Assembly (NCBI GenBank): GCA_945787595.1
Contig: CALZJV010000102.1
Location: 1 to 15,037 of the forward strand
DNA from: an uncultured Desulfobacterales bacterium
Lineage (GTDB): Bacteria > Desulfobacterota > Desulfobacteria > Desulfobacterales > JAFDCJ01
Reading direction: 5' to 3'
Length of the DNA: 15,037 nucleotides
Below are positions 7,798 through 14,285 of the stretch, piece after piece. Each line of letters opens with the position of its first letter. The stretch's first letter is position 1. The position numbers were made by a program, and so were the translations under genes. The notes beneath the pieces are model-generated. The model made no database searches. It was not told the origin of the DNA and was given only the letters and a program-made list of their open reading frames with translations.

Positions 7798-9231
7798 CTA
7801 AAATTGTCGTCGTTTGGTGGATGAAAGTATCCCCAAGTGCTCCCTATACTTGGCAACAGTTCTTCGAGCTATATTGATATTTTCATCCTTTAGTGATTTT
7901 GCAATTTTATCATCGCTGTAAGGCTTTTGCGGATTTTCACTTTCTATGAACTTCTTGATCTTATCCTGGACGCTGGCAGAGGCTATTGCCGGGCCAAGTA
8001 TACGGTTAATCGAACTGTTAAAAAAATACTTCAATTCAAAAATACCCTGCGGCGTATGCGCATATTTGTTGGTCGTAACCCTGCTGATGGTCGATTCATG
8101 CATACTGATGTCCTGGGCGACATCACGAAGTACCATCGGTTTTAGAAATGCTATTCCTTTTTCAAAAAAGTCCAGCTGGAAGCTCAGAATGCTTTGCATA
8201 ACCTTATAGACGGTATTTTGACGTTGATGAATGCTTTTGATTAGCCACGCGGCTGAACGCATCTTATCCTCCAGGTAACTTTTTGTCTCACCGGATATTT
8301 TTTCATCTCGGCTTATGGCTTTTTTGTAATAAGGGTTAATGCGCAGCTTTGGCATCCCATCATCGTTGAGTATTATTACAAACTCATCTTCAAGTTTATA
8401 AACATATATGTCAGGCTTGATATATTGAGGCTCTTCATCGGAAAATTCACGTCCCGGCTTTGGTTCCAGACATTTGATAATATTTACAGCGGAAATAACG
8501 TCCTTTATACTTACTTTTAAAGCCTGGCAAATTGCCTTATAGTTTTTATTTTCAAGGTGGTGGATATGATCTGTTATGATTGTACCGATGATGGTATCGT
8601 CAAGACCGAGGCGCTTTGTTTGTATGAGGAGGCACTCACTTAAATTCCTTGCGCATACGCCTGCGGGATCGAACGTCTGCAGCAAGGATAAAACCTGCTC
8701 CACAGCGTTGATTGAGAACCCGTTTGGCAGGGCAATGTCATCCACCGGAACATCCAGATAACCATCTTTTTTGAGGTTACCTACAATAAGGCTTCCGATC
8801 TGCTCTTCCTCCTTTGTCGGCGAAATCATTAAAAGTTGCCAAAGGAGATGATCTTTTAAGGATTCTTTGCGCGCTATGAAGTTTTCATATCTCGGGGCAT
8901 CTTTTGCTTCGGTTTCGAAACTGCTTCTGCCGCGGTAATCGTATTCTTCAAAATATTTGCTCCAGTCGATATCATTATAAACCTTTTCTTCGATGGAGAG
9001 CTCTTTGTCCGGAGGTGACTCAGCTGGCAGGGTTTCGACCTTTTCCCCAGAGCTCTCATCGGCGGCGCTTTCCCTGACTTCTTCCAAAGCAGGATTTTCC
9101 TCCAGCTCCTGGTGGATGCGGTCCACAAGTTCGATCCTGTTCAGCTGCAAGAGCTTTATCGCCATCTGGAGCTGTGGCGTCATAATCAACTGCTGGGTTA
9201 AGCGCAGCTCTTGTCGTAATTGAAGTGCCAT
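7798..9231 (-). CDS. rpoN: RNA polymerase sigma-54 factor
   Basis: A 477-residue sigma-54. Region I (residues 1-50, Gln- and Leu-rich: LRLTQQLIMTPQLQMAIKLL) contacts activators. A short acidic region II follows, then the core-binding domain. The helix-turn-helix lies in SMHESTISRVTTNKYAHTP, and the RpoN box ARRTVAKYRE is at residues 455-464 and binds the -24 element. Length and all signature elements are normal, so it should direct transcription from -24/-12 promoters with AAA+ enhancer-binding proteins. The ATG at 9229-9231 begins exactly at region I, with AGGTG upstream as a modest ribosome site. The usual upstream lptB and downstream hpf/ptsN genes are missing. The 250-280 bp spacers on both sides hold no gene. 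Confidence 0.97.
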   Translation of the reverse strand: MALQLRQELRLTQQLIMTPQLQMAIKLLQLNRIELVDRIHQELEENPALEEVRESAADESSGEKVETLPAESPPDKELSIEEKVYNDIDWSKYFEEYDYRGRSSFETEAKDAPRYENFIARKESLKDHLLWQLLMISPTKEEEQIGSLIVGNLKKDGYLDVPVDDIALPNGFSINAVEQVLSLLQTFDPAGVCARNLSECLLIQTKRLGLDDTIIGTIITDHIHHLENKNYKAICQALKVSIKDVISAVNIIKCLEPKPGREFSDEEPQYIKPDIYVYKLEDEFVIILNDDGMPKLRINPYYKKAISRDEKISGETKSYLEDKMRSAAWLIKSIHQRQNTVYKVMQSILSFQLDFFEKGIAFLKPMVLRDVAQDISMHESTISRVTTNKYAHTPQGIFELKYFFNSSINRILGPAIASASVQDKIKKFIESENPQKPYSDDKIAKSLKDENINIARRTVAKYREHLGILSSTKRRQF

Positions 9232-9512
9232 TTATTTGCTTGAACACCTGGTTAGTTTAAAATGCTTTTCCACTCAGAAATCGGCTGGAAATATCATTTC
9301 ATAACAGGGCTCGCAGGGCAAGTTTCCTTTAAGTTTCTTGCATGCATAGGTTTCTTTCTTAGTGTTTAAATAAAAAGTTCTCAAACCAGCCCGTAAAAGC
9401 TAATAATATTCTGGAAATCCCTCCAGCACTTTTGAATCTATTATGTCGATTGTACCTGTAGTTCACCTGATTTCAGGAACTCGGTTGGAGGGAGCAACAC
9501 TTTTCCAGGCGA

Positions 9513-9743
9513 TTATTCAATAATTTCAAGAATGGTGCGTTTTTTTACTTTGCCGGAGGCGGCACCTAATATGGTCCGGATGGCTTGGACATTGCGACCC
9601 TGCTTCCCGATAATCGTTCCCATATCCTCTTTGGCTACTTTAAGCTCTATTACCAAAATCCGATCGCCTTCAACCTCTGAAACCTCTACCTGGTCCGGAT
9701 GGTCAACCAATGCCTGCGCGATGTACTTGATCAGATCCTTCAT
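9513..9743 (-). CDS. khpA: KH-domain RNA-binding protein KhpA
   Basis: A 76-residue single KH-domain protein (YlqC/KhpA family). The RNA-gripping GxxG loop is GKQG at residues 46-49, within MGTIIGKQGRNVQAIRTIL, and the N-terminal KDLIKYIAQALVDHPDQV matches the family. KhpA works with KhpB as an RNA chaperone affecting cell division and sRNA function in some bacteria. AAGG sequences just before the ATG act as the ribosome site. Normally the gene lies between rpsP and rimM; here neither is adjacent, so it is either relocated or a second copy. Confidence 0.92.
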   Translation of the reverse strand: MKDLIKYIAQALVDHPDQVEVSEVEGDRILVIELKVAKEDMGTIIGKQGRNVQAIRTILGAASGKVKKRTILEIIE

Positions 9744-10000
9744 ACCTTCATATCCTTTGTTTTCTCTTCAAAACAGCAGCACTCCAGGATATCTATGCGC
9801 ATGCCCCATTTTAAATTGACTTGAGCCTCTTAATCAATTAAGGAAATAATAAGAAGCCTGTCTGGCATTATATACAATGTTCCTTCTTCCTTTGGCAATC
9901 CATTAATAGATGCTAAAGCATGTCGGATATCTTTTATTAAAAATACCCGCACGGAACCGTTGCCGGTGGGTGACAAGCAATTTTGGGCTTTTGGGGTGTG

Positions 10001-10018
10001 GCAGGCAAGTGAGCCTGC
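10001..10018 (+). promoter_or_regulatory. Hairpin immediately before a Shine-Dalgarno site
   Basis: GCAGGC (10001-10006) pairs with GCCTGC (10013-10018) around a six-base loop, and the strong AAAGGAGG site of the next gene follows a few bases later. It could tune translation of that gene. No riboswitch class is recognised. Confidence 0.35.
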
Positions 10019-10033
10019 AGAAAGGAGGCCAAG

Positions 10034-10237
10034 ATGGAAATGAAAAAAGTGCTGGCAGGATGGAGCAAGGTCTGTCCTGGCTGCAACATCGGGCGCAAAT
10101 ATCCGGATTCCTTTATCGGCAAGAAAGTCAGGAATCACTGGGAAAAAGGTTGCAGCTCACATGACGCCTATGTTGAGGTGTACGGCAGTGACGAGCCTTC
10201 ACCCAAGAAAAGCAAGGAAGAATCCGAGGATAAATGA
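10034..10237 (+). CDS. Small conserved-looking protein with possible zinc site
   Basis: A 67-residue soluble protein with an excellent ribosome site (AAAGGAGG, six bases before the ATG). C14 and C17 form a CxxC (VCPGCNIG), and C40 and H43 a CxxH (KGCSSHD), a spacing that could hold one zinc ion. The middle GRKYPDSFIGKKVRNHWEKG looks structured; the C-terminus is charged and probably disordered (PKKSKEESEDK). I do not know its function. It is monocistronic, preceded by a hairpin, and converges on the ClpP-like gene. The 82-bp convergent spacer contains a TCCGG/CCGGA stem-loop without a U-tract. Confidence 0.7.
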   Translation: MEMKKVLAGWSKVCPGCNIGRKYPDSFIGKKVRNHWEKGCSSHDAYVEVYGSDEPSPKKSKEESEDK

Positions 10238-10319
10238 ATTTGCGATAAGTTGCGGTGAAGGGGAGTTAGAGTCTTTTCCGGTTTAGCTGCCGGAGTAGGA
10301 TCGCACAACTTTTCACGGT

Positions 10320-11045
10320 TTATTCTATTTTATCCACAAGGCCCCAATCCATTGCCTTTTCAGCACTAAACCAGGTCGTTTTATGCTCCAATTCTTCCCA
10401 TTTGGTGTTATCTAATTTGGAATAAGCTGCCAATTTTCCAATATAGCGCTCACGCAATAGCTGCATTAATTCATTTTGAGAACGAATATCCGAAGCGGTT
10501 TCACGCCCCGGCCACTTCCAAAGGGAGATTTCGTGAACCATGAAAATTGTTCCGGGGGCCGCCAGGCGGTCATCGCAAGCAGCGAAAACTGGTACGGCCG
10601 CACTGGCTATGATGCCGGAGGCATGAGCTGTGATGTGAAACCCCCTTCTCTTGGCACGCTCGATCTGATCCGCAAGCGCGAGCCCGGAAAAAGCATCACC
10701 GCCGGAAGAATTAATAAACAAATTCACATCACGTACGCTTGTGTTGTTTTCTAAGAAAATGAGATCGTTCCACAACCGGGTAACATCAGCCACCGACAGC
10801 CCTGAAAAGATTTTGATAAAGGCTTTATCCTTAGCGATGAAAGACAGCTGCGACAGATGTCCTTCGGGGTTGGAGACTTCCATGGCTTTGTTGATATTGT
10901 CGCCGGTTTTCGCGTCCACTGTTGCCGGGTCCGCTGCCTGGACTTTCACAATAACTTGCCGTGACGGTGCCGGCTGTTTTCCCATGGTCGCACAACTTAT
11001 TAAAATGATGCCAAAAACGGTTATGAGCACAATTTTTTTGAACAT
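10320..11045 (-). CDS. ClpP-fold serine protease-like lipoprotein
   Basis: A 241-residue protein of the ClpP/crotonase fold with a lipoprotein signal (MFKKIVLITVFGIILISC, lipobox L15-I16-S17-C18), so it should be anchored in an envelope membrane rather than be a ClpX partner. The domain runs from about residue 75: FINSSGGDAFSGLALADQI matches the ClpP INSPGG segment. S148 in GIIASAA is the expected nucleophile and H171 in FMVHEIS the expected histidine. Before the conserved FSAEKAMDWGLVDKI, the usual catalytic Asp of ClpP (RDTERD) is not found; Glu218/220 or a different acid may replace it. GGAG precedes the ATG by eight bases. It could be a peptidase with a variant triad or an inactive homologue. 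It stands alone. Confidence 0.8.
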   Translation of the reverse strand: MFKKIVLITVFGIILISCATMGKQPAPSRQVIVKVQAADPATVDAKTGDNINKAMEVSNPEGHLSQLSFIAKDKAFIKIFSGLSVADVTRLWNDLIFLENNTSVRDVNLFINSSGGDAFSGLALADQIERAKRRGFHITAHASGIIASAAVPVFAACDDRLAAPGTIFMVHEISLWKWPGRETASDIRSQNELMQLLRERYIGKLAAYSKLDNTKWEELEHKTTWFSAEKAMDWGLVDKIE

Positions 11046-11475
11046 GACATAAACTCCGGTGATTTTTTATTCTTCCCGGTGACTATGTACGCAAAGATCA
11101 TACCAAATTGTTTAGTTTATTTAGTTGGGGAAAATATTACTAAATCCAGATAGTTAGAGAATTGGTGAGGGCGCGTGAGGAAGTGCAAGGACTCTGATTT
11201 TTCCAAGCAGTCACAAATTTGACATAACGCGTCAACCATACCGCTTTTTTATTCCAACCTAATGGACGCCTCCTCTAAATTAAAATTTTAGATTACGATC
11301 CCTTTGCCTCCCGACTTTCTTGCCTGACTGTACAGAAAAAAGTCCTCAATGATTATAAAACTTAAAATATCCATTATTCATCCCACCGTATTTAAGTTTT
11401 TAGCGGGACCATATACAGAAATATATAGTTGTCTCAACCATGTTCCCTTGATTTTTATAAAGGAACCGCCGCCTT
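11046..11475. other. Gene-free spacer upstream of the ClpP-like gene
   Basis: 430 bp without a supported gene, presumably carrying the promoter of the minus-strand ClpP-like lipoprotein near its left end. The open frame starting at 11349 runs into the structured repeat at 11476 and is not a credible gene. No other structure was recognised. Confidence 0.5.
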
Positions 11476-11600
11476 GGCGACCACCGAGTCCAAGTTCCGG
11501 GTTCATGTCTTTTGCCCCGGGGCGTCAGGACATGCTCTTTAGAGAGCCATTAATCCTGTTATCAGGAGCGCCGACATGCATGTGGCGCCGCTTCACCAAC
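11476..11600. repeat. Structured 125-bp repeat, copy 1
   Basis: This element recurs at 13061-13185 in the same orientation, equal in length and about 90% identical. It folds into four consecutive hairpins. CATGTC/GACATG (11504-11509/11529-11534) encloses the palindrome GCCCCGGGGC. GCTCT-ttag-AGAGC spans 11534-11547. CCTG-ttat-CAGG spans 11555-11566. GCGCC-g-ACATG/CATGT-GGCGC spans 11568-11588. The copy's minus-strand frame contains a stop, so a coding role is unlikely. It may be a non-autonomous mobile element or a structured RNA. Confidence 0.7.
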
Positions 11601-11610
11601 CCATGTCCCG

Positions 11611-11634
11611 CCTCATCCTTTTCCTTAACCAGTT
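11611..11634 (+). repeat. CTAACCAGTT interspersed motif, degenerate copy
   Basis: CCTCATCCTTTTCCTTAACC followed by AGTT, a divergent version of the word at 2566, 12094 and 14105, lying between repeat copy 1 and the csp terminator. Confidence 0.3.
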
Positions 11635-11648
11635 GAGTTATACAAAAC

Positions 11649-11690
11649 AAAAAGGGCCTTCCACTATAATCGCTGGAATGCCCTTTTTTA
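11649..11690 (-). terminator. Intrinsic terminator of the cold-shock gene
   Basis: AAAAAGGGC-c-TTCC pairs with GGAA-t-GCCCTTTTT around a 12-base loop. The stem is flanked by A-runs on the left and T-runs on the right, so it can terminate transcription in both directions. It lies 18-59 bases past the csp stop codon. Confidence 0.8.
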
Positions 11691-11707
11691 ATTTAAAAAC
11701 AGCAGGC

Positions 11708-11908
11708 TTAAACCACAGTGACATTCACTGCCGCCGGACCTTTTTTACCCTGCTCGATGTCAAATGTAACCTGCTCACCCTCTGTTAGAGACTTGTAACC
11801 TTCTGCATTGATTCCGGAATGATGGACAAACACATCCGGACCGTCTTCCTGCTCAATAAAGCCGTAGCCTTTCCTTTCATCAAACCATTTGACAATTCCA
11901 TTAGCCAT
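11708..11908 (-). CDS. Cold-shock protein (CspA family)
   Basis: A 66-residue single cold-shock domain that binds single-stranded RNA and DNA and melts RNA structure. RNP1 is KGYGFI (13-18) and RNP2 is VFVHHS (26-31); [16 protein letters not shown] is the classical N-terminus. The length is normal. I chose the ATG at 11906-11908, preceded by AAGGAGGG, not the upstream frame opening at 12022. About 110 nt of leader separate it from a TTGACA-type promoter, as in other cold-shock mRNAs whose leaders control expression. A clear terminator follows. Which paralogue it is cannot be told. Confidence 0.95.
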   Translation of the reverse strand: MANGIVKWFDERKGYGFIEQEDGPDVFVHHSGINAEGYKSLTEGEQVTFDIEQGKKGPAAVNVTVV

Positions 11909-12025
11909 CGTGACACCCTCCTTACAAAAAATTTTCGTGGTTCCAAACTTCAGGCTGTCACTTTGACAAATGAATCTTTCCCTCAGAACGAAACCGGTAC
12001 ACCAACCAATAAGCGACTTCATAAG

Positions 12026-12053
12026 CTATTATATTATGAAAATTTAATGTCAA
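12026..12053 (-). promoter_or_regulatory. Probable promoter of the cold-shock gene
   Basis: On the minus strand TTGACA (12048-12053) is followed by TATAAT (12028-12033; spacer 14) overlapping TAATAG (12026-12031; spacer 16). The spacing to a perfect TATAAT is short, so the overlapping hexamer may be the real -10. Transcription would start about 110 bases before the csp ATG. Confidence 0.5.
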
Positions 12054-12093
12054 GATTTTTTAAAAGAACCAAGCGAATATGTGCGAAAATTCA

Positions 12094-12150
12094 CCCTCTC
12101 TTCCTCCCTAACCAGTTTTTCTTGACAAATCTCACCCACTCTATTATTTA
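12094..12150 (+). promoter_or_regulatory. CTAACCAGTT motif plus TTGACA-N17-TATTTA promoter
   Basis: The pyrimidine-rich word CCTCTCTTCCTCCCTAACCA followed by GTTTTTC runs directly into TTGACA (12122-12127). A 17-base spacer and TATTTA (12145-12150) complete a sigma-70 type promoter, with AAATTTTAATG after it. It would drive the small membrane-protein gene at 12286 with a leader of about 130 nt. It is divergent from the csp promoter. The promoter at 13268 has the same hexamers and spacer. Confidence 0.55.
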
Positions 12151-12285
12151 AAATTTTAATGTAGCGCTCAGTCTGCCCTGAACCGAAACATCACAGTTCT
12201 TGTGTCTTTTTCCCTCTTGTCTGGATCCTCACCCAGAACTGAAATTCCACCTTATCTCTGATCAAACATTTGGAGGATAAATCGA

Positions 12286-12429
12286 ATGGAGCAAAAGACT
12301 ATATTTATGATCGTAGGAGCTATTGTAATAGGGCTTCTTGGGCTTTATTTCTTTGATACATTTGGCGCAATAGTGGGAGCTGTTATAGGGGCAATTATCG
12401 GCTATTATTATCAGGAAAAAAAGAATTAA
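12286..12429 (+). CDS. 47-residue glycine-zipper small membrane protein
   Basis: A tiny gene with a strong ribosome site (GGAGGA at 12272-12277). The protein starts MEQKTIFMIVGAIVIGLLGL, then YFFDTFGAIVGAVIGAI, and ends with a Tyr/Lys-rich tail (GYYYQEKKN). It has two hydrophobic segments, the second a glycine zipper (GAIVGAVIGAIIG) like those in small membrane proteins that pack or oligomerise. It is probably an inner-membrane protein; function unknown. It has its own TTGACA/TATTTA promoter at 12122. The reading frame continues past its TAA into a 40-codon stretch that may once have been a separate or fused gene. Confidence 0.65.
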   Translation: MEQKTIFMIVGAIVIGLLGLYFFDTFGAIVGAVIGAIIGYYYQEKKN

Positions 12430-12552
12430 AGAATCGACGGAAATCGGAGATTTAATGGGAGCTATGCTGGGTCTGCTACGCATGCCCTGCAAAAAATAAA
12501 CACACCCGAAGCCCAAAAAGCCCTCGAAGGCTATAATAAGAAGTCCGATTAA
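12430..12552 (+). pseudogene. Possible HEAT-repeat-like gene remnant
   Basis: Immediately after the TAA of the 47-residue gene, in the same frame, 40 codons run to TAA at 12550-12552. The end reads ATHALQKINTPEAQKALEGY followed by NKKSD, which resembles a terminal HEAT-type helical repeat (ALxxIxTPEAxxAL). There is no start codon in frame, so it is a remnant or the product of stop readthrough. Resemblance is over some 20 residues only. Confidence 0.35.
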
Positions 12553-12669
12553 ATCCCGCAGAAATCAAACCAAAAAACTTAACCCTATCCAACCCCGGTA
12601 TGAAATAGGGGACAGGAACCAACCCCGGCACTTATATTTTAATCAATATCAGCCAGCGGTAAAGGTAAA

Positions 12670-12900
12670 ATGAATAGATTGAAAAACCGAAACAAACATA
12701 TTGGCTCTATCAATTTTTGCATACCCGGAACAATGTCACGTTGTGGTGCAGGTACGACATGGCGGGAACAAAAAAAGTGTAAATTTGCGAGAATATCAAC
12801 ATCAGGCAACAAATGTATGTATTACATCGAGTCAATAGACGATCATTGCGATTGTGTTGTCGCCCAGATAGAACGCAGAGATGGAACAAACGATATATAG
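12670..12900 (+). CDS. Cysteine-rich 76-residue protein of unknown function
   Basis: A small soluble protein with six cysteines (C17, C25, C37, C49, C60, C62), including the CxC in DHCDCVVAQ. The CxFAR...NKCMYY...HCDCVVAQ pattern has the even spacing of a small metal-binding or redox fold, and I believe similar small proteins occur in other Desulfobacterota, but I cannot name a family. AAAGG four bases before the ATG is a reasonable though close ribosome site. The 240-base spacer before it contains only the HEAT-like remnant and AT-rich sequence. It may share a transcript with the 12286 gene. Confidence 0.5.
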   Translation: MNRLKNRNKHIGSINFCIPGTMSRCGAGTTWREQKKCKFARISTSGNKCMYYIESIDDHCDCVVAQIERRDGTNDI

Positions 12901-13060
12901 ATACAGACCTCGTAACTCTTGGTCGAATTAAGGGTACCACGAACATTCGCGCGAAAATGCACTCTAAGGATACCAATATCGGCAACCCATTCTCTTGTTC
13001 GCTCACAAAAATCCCATTGCCTCAGCCAGAGAGATATGATAGCCTTCTTTCCGGTGAGGC

Positions 13061-13185
13061 GGCGACCACGAGTCCAAGTTCCGGGTTCATGTCTTTTGCC
13101 CCGGGGCGTCAGGACATACTCTTTATAAAGAGCCTCAATCCTGTTATCAGGAGCGCCGACATGTGTGTGGCGCCGTCTCACCAAC
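13061..13185. repeat. Structured 125-bp repeat, copy 2
   Basis: Second copy of the element at 11476-11600, same orientation and length. The first, third and fourth hairpins are conserved. The second hairpin has changed sequence yet still folds: CTCTTTA pairs with TAAAGAG where copy 1 has GCTCT/AGAGC. The minus-strand frame is open here (LVRRRHTHVGAPDNRIEALY), but it is broken in copy 1. The rest of the 12901-13237 spacer shows nothing recognisable. Confidence 0.7.
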
Positions 13186-13237
13186 CAGATAAACGTGAGG
13201 CTGCCCTTTTGAATTTTCCCCGTCATTCAAACCCAAT

Positions 13238-13296
13238 TACTACATAGTAGTACTTTCCAGTAATACCTTGACAACCATAACCATCTCTGATATTTA
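13238..13296 (+). promoter_or_regulatory. Promoter with upstream ACTAC-N3-GTAGT inverted repeat, copy A
   Basis: TACTAC-ata-GTAGTA (13238-13252) is an inverted repeat. Sixteen bases after its GTAGT comes TTGACA (13268-13273), then 17 bases and TATTTA (13291-13296). The same arrangement with the same 16-base gap occurs at 14228-14285. It would drive the gene at 13586 with a leader of about 280 nt. The dyad sits where an activator or upstream repressor would bind. Confidence 0.55.
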
Positions 13297-13585
13297 AAAT
13301 TAGATTAGAATGCTTATTTTACCCCAGAAGCGCAAACTTCCCGTTGCAGCGATACCTGAGCTATTCCTCTAATATCTAAGAGCGCCACCTGACCTTGAGC
13401 AGAAAACAATCTAACACAGCTTACATTCTCACTGGCCGTTCTACCTAGATTCATTTCCTAATTTAACAAAAGCTTTTAAGACCCATCTTTAAAAGCGGGT
13501 TTTATTGGGTGCGGCATACGCAGCATTTAGATAAGGGCCGAATAATATCAAATGACATGCTTAAAAGAAAATAAGGGGGGAAACC

Positions 13586-13792
13586 ATGTTAAAAAATACT
13601 AGTTATAATCTATTGGAAACTATCACAATAGTATCAAAAAGTCTTTACCGGTATGATACTTATATACACGACGCGGAAAATAGTAAATCCAGCCGGGAAT
13701 TATGGACAACGTTTAAAGCGCAACGAGAAAAAGAATTATCGAGAAAAAGAATTATCGATGCTCCTTACAGAATTAAAAAATCAGATCGATAG
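13586..13792 (+). CDS. Small protein, C-terminus frameshifted by 16-bp duplication
   Basis: As sequenced, 68 residues beginning MLKNTSYNLLETITIVSKSL, with a GGGGGG ribosome site just upstream. The unit GAGAAAAAGAATTATC occurs twice in tandem (13725-13740 and 13741-13756), which shifts the frame by one. The last residues then read KRIIDAPYRIKKSDR. With a single unit the frame would continue ELSMLLTELKNQIDSGMLAL and stop at TAA 13812-13814, giving a 70-residue, amphipathic-helical C-terminus that looks much more natural. The protein is charged and mostly helical, with no recognised domain. It has its own promoter at 13268 and a long leader. Confidence 0.6.
   Translation: MLKNTSYNLLETITIVSKSLYRYDTYIHDAENSKSSRELWTTFKAQREKELSRKRIIDAPYRIKKSDR
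13725..13756 (+). repeat. Exact 16-bp tandem duplication inside the 13586 gene
   Basis: Two identical copies of GAGAAAAAGAATTATC abut with no spacer. Sixteen is not a multiple of three, so gain or loss of a unit switches the reading frame between two C-termini. Confidence 0.9.
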
Positions 13793-13866
13793 CGGAATGC
13801 TGGCTTTGGAATAACATTTCATTTACCAAAATACACGTATGCCGCACAGGCAAATAGCGACATGCG

Positions 13867-13907
13867 ATCTAACCAACCACGTCGGCAGCTCACGTGGAAC
13901 GTTAAGC
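13867..13907. other. attC-like hairpin
   Basis: ATCTAAC (13867-13873) fits RYYYAAC and GTTAAGC (13901-13907) fits GTTRRRY, the outer boxes of integron attC sites. Inside, CCACGT (13877-13882) pairs with ACGTGG (13892-13897), separated from the outer TAAC/GTTA pairing by symmetric three-base internal loops. At 41 bp it is shorter than typical attC sites and no integrase is seen. It lies about 50 bases after the 13586 gene. The rest of 13815-14104 has small dyads but no supported gene. Confidence 0.25.
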
Positions 13908-14020
13908 TTTCAGATAAAATGATGTTACACGTTATTCTGTGGCTTCCTGGATGCCCGTGCATCTTTTTTGCTGGTCTGTTCACCCTTGCTTTACAGGATG
14001 GCTGTACAGGGAAAAACAAC

Positions 14021-14046
14021 GGCTTTCTAAGAAGCCACAACCTTTT
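14021..14046 (+). terminator. Weak terminator-like hairpin
   Basis: GGCTT-tctaag-AAGCC (14021-14036) followed after a few bases by TTTTT. The right arm, as GAAGCCAC, can alternatively pair over 8 bp with GTGGCTTC at 13939-13946, giving two mutually exclusive folds. It may end the 13586 transcript. Confidence 0.3.
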
Positions 14047-14104
14047 TAATTCCGCTTTTTTTATCCCGCCTCGATTCCCCGGAGCGAGGGTTCGTGCCTT
14101 TACC

Positions 14105-14137
14105 CCCCTCTTCTCTTCCTCTAACCAGTTTTTTCTT
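14105..14137 (+). repeat. CTAACCAGTT interspersed motif, copy 4
   Basis: CCCCTCTTCTCTTCCTCTAA followed by CCAGTTTTTTCTT, closely matching the copy at 12094-12121. Here the following TTGACA is degenerate (TTAGCT), so promoter activity may have been lost or moved to the site at 14257. Confidence 0.45.
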
Positions 14138-14227
14138 AGCTTGATACACCCTGATTATATATGATATCTGTAATTTGCCTTGATTCCAGATACTGGTATA
14201 TTAAAACCAAGCATAACATCTCAAATT

Positions 14228-14285
14228 ACTACAATGTAGTGCTTTTTAGTAAATTCTTGACAATGATGACAAATTCAAGTAGATG
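14228..14285 (+). promoter_or_regulatory. Promoter with upstream ACTAC-N3-GTAGT inverted repeat, copy B
   Basis: ACTAC-aat-GTAGT (14228-14240), then 16 bases, TTGACA (14257-14262), 17 bases and a weak -10 TAGATG (14280-14285), with TATACA just after. The layout matches copy A at 13238. It would drive the gene at 14471 with a leader of about 180 nt. The leader contains CCCAGAAGCGCAA, also found after copy A, and TGATCAAACAT, also found before the 12286 gene. Confidence 0.5.

Noticed and set aside
9830..10138. Minus-strand 102-residue open frame
   Set aside because: It is antisense to the small Cys gene, which has a far better ribosome site and protein-like composition.
10249..10317. Terminator between the convergent genes at 10237 and 10320
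   Set aside because: A TCCGG/CCGGA stem and outer AAGTTG/CAACTT pairing exist, but no U-tract follows on either strand.
12813..13247. Long overlapping open frames on both strands over the 125-bp repeat copy 2
   Set aside because: Copy 1 is interrupted in the corresponding minus-strand frame, there are no ribosome sites, and sequence conservation follows hairpins, not codons.
13819..14164. Open frames on both strands between the 13586 gene and the next promoter
   Set aside because: No ribosome site, unusual composition, and they run through repeat and promoter-like sequence.
13501..14256. Integron cassette array
   Set aside because: Only isolated attC-like dyads are seen, of atypical length; there is no integrase and the small genes have their own promoters, unlike cassettes.
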